NCBI GenBank assembly: GCA_024516155.1
Contig: JAJJXM010000021.1
Coordinates: forward strand, 723,143 to 787,142
Direction: 5' to 3'
Source of the DNA: Pyronema omphalodes
Taxonomy: Eukaryota; Ascomycota; Pezizomycetes; Pezizales; Pyronemataceae
Length of the DNA stretch: 64,000 nucleotides
The notes under the pieces were generated by a model. It ran no database searches and was not told the DNA's origin. It worked only from the letters and a program-made list of their open reading frames with translations. Of this stretch, positions 62,818 through 64,000 are shown in pieces. Positions within the stretch are counted from its first letter, which is position 1; each line of letters starts with the position of its first letter. Made by a program: the position numbers and the translations under genes.

Positions 62818-64000
62818 TGAACCCCACCGGTTCTGCCTGGACCTACGCATTAAAACAAGCCCTGGAATCGCATACCCTAAACGAAACCTTTGGGATTCCC
62901 GACAGATTCGCTGGCGCAGTGCGAAGAACCATCCGACGAGCAGAAAATAACTGCTACCTTGTGGTCCGCTGGGAACTCCAGGACTACACTTACCAGGAGC
63001 ACATCCGCCGCACCATCAGACTCAAGCCAATCCTCAGAGCCCGCCAGAATGCATATTAAACTTATTGACGAAGGACACTGGCAGCAAATTGTGAACGCTG
63101 CCGCCATGACCCAGTTCCCCCGACGGCCATGAACCGCTTACTTTCACCAAACAACTCGCACAATCCATCTTAGACGCTCAGGACCACCCCACGGGTTATC
63201 TCTTAAACGATCTCGCGGAAACCCCCAGCTCCCGTAACAGCACCCGGGTATCCAGCCCCGTCGCCTCTCGCGCTCCGGAAGCTCCCACCCCTGCTCCCAT
63301 TCCCCCTGTCGTGATCCACACTGGCTCCGTCCAGGTTTACCCAAACGGCCCAGAACCAGTACCGCGAACCGCCGCACCCCCTACCACAGCCGCAGCGGCA
63401 GCCCCCGCCCCCGCGATAATCGCACCAATTCCAAGACCCCCCCCCGAGACCCCGCAATCCTCCTAACCTCGGAGGAGCAAGCCGATACAAATGAAATCCA
63501 CTACTACGAGAAGGAGCTCACCCGCCAGCGTGAACTCATCAACGCGCTACTCGCCTCCCCCGGCATCCGCGTGACCGGAGACAAAATCTCGGATCCGCCA
63601 ACCTTCGACGGGTCCAACAGGGAGGACCTCCGCCGCTTTGTCTCTTTGCTTCGCATCAAGTTGGTAAGCGACGAGCTACGCTTCCCAACCCCGCATAAAC
63701 GGATTTCTTATGCCATGGGCCGCCTCCGCGGACGCGCCTTGGATCAGATTCTTCCTTATATCAAGGAAAATGGCAACCGCTGGGAACTCAACGACGTCGA
63801 GGACGTCGTTAAAATTTCACAACGCACCTTTGGAGACCCGGACGAGCGCGCAACGGCTCGTTTCAAACTACAAAATCTCCGACAGAACAACCGCGAATTT
63901 TCGGACTACTATGCAGAGTTCTCCCGCCTAGTCGCAGAGTTAGGCTGGGACGCAGCCGCCACCATGGATGCCCTGCGTAACGGCCTGTCCCTCGAGCTGC
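62818..64000 (+). pseudogene. GyG gag, partial, probably frameshifted
   Basis: A first frame from ATG 62818 gives 80 residues (to 63059). A second frame from about 63150 is Pro/Ala-rich and ends near 63465 (TPQSS). The conserved gag domain is open in a third frame from before 63471 to the window end (ISDPPTFDGSNREDLRRFV..., then TFGDPDERATARFKLQNLR). The step between the last two lies in a run of nine C near 63438. The copy is thus probably inactive, unless the short first frame is an independent upstream ORF. Confidence 0.7.

Larger units (their letters stand above)
62250..64000 (+). mobile_element. GyG: family IV element, 5' part, running off the window
   Basis: Plus-strand copy of the GyF family: 5' LTR 62250-62781, leader, gag to the window end. 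It lies head-on inside GyF gag, with GTCCG (62245-62249) as its candidate target site. Confidence 0.93.

Noticed and set aside
1..64000. tRNA, rRNA or CRISPR features
   Set aside because: No cloverleaf-like box A/box B pair, rRNA segment or spacer-repeat array was seen on reading; a covariance-model scan was not possible.

Overview
The window looks like a repeat-rich, probably gene-poor stretch of a filamentous ascomycete genome. The evidence is spliced genes with short introns (49-85 bp, one of 210 bp) and CTAAC-type branch points, a NACHT-ankyrin NLR, Tad-like LINEs with an RNase H domain, TTAGGG-type telomeric repeats, and Ty3/Gypsy elements whose integrases end in a chromodomain (chromoviruses). 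A truffle-like Pezizomycete would fit the repeat load and NLR type; that last step is inference.

Regions 1-41397 and 54125-64000 are nested LTR retrotransposons, here named GyA to GyG, in four families. Family I is GyA (+), GyC (-) and GyE (+). Family II is GyB (-), GyB2 (-) and an LTR fragment. Family III is GyD (-). Family IV is GyF (-) and GyG (+). Layout: GyA 1-2198, interrupted by GyB 2199-9494 (target duplication CAAAG), then GyA again to about 11204. Next is a LINE ORF2 fragment 11205-12886, then GyC 12887-31317, which is split by GyD 14432-23935 (target duplication CTCGG). A family II LTR fragment (31318-31732) follows. A LINE ORF1 (31733-32258 and 41398-41873) is split by GyE 32259-41397. 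On the right, GyB2 54125-57816 is interrupted by GyF from 57817, and GyF is interrupted in gag by the oppositely oriented GyG from 62250.

In each family gag and pol are separate frames joined by a -1 shift, with a family-specific slippery heptamer in the gag frame. Each family also has, 1-2 nt inside the 5' LTR, a 9-12 nt segment complementary to the element's own LTR. This is the arrangement expected for Tf1/sushi-type self-priming. GyD is the youngest: its LTRs appear almost identical and its gag and pol are long and open. GyA and GyC share an unusual lesion, a telomeric (TTAGGG) insertion inside a 31-bp duplication in the reverse transcriptase, which implies that a dead copy was duplicated or mobilised in trans.

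Between the repeats lies a host island, about 42-53.3 kb. It holds an intact 3-exon gene for an Fmp46-like mitochondrial thioredoxin-fold protein (43930-44608), a relic of the C-terminus of a Neo1-type P4-ATPase (about 47698-48277), and an apparently intact 8-exon, 1100-residue NLR (49172-52894, minus strand). The NLR's P-loop lies on a 25-nt exon. The rest of the island is AT-rich non-coding sequence with low-complexity tracts.
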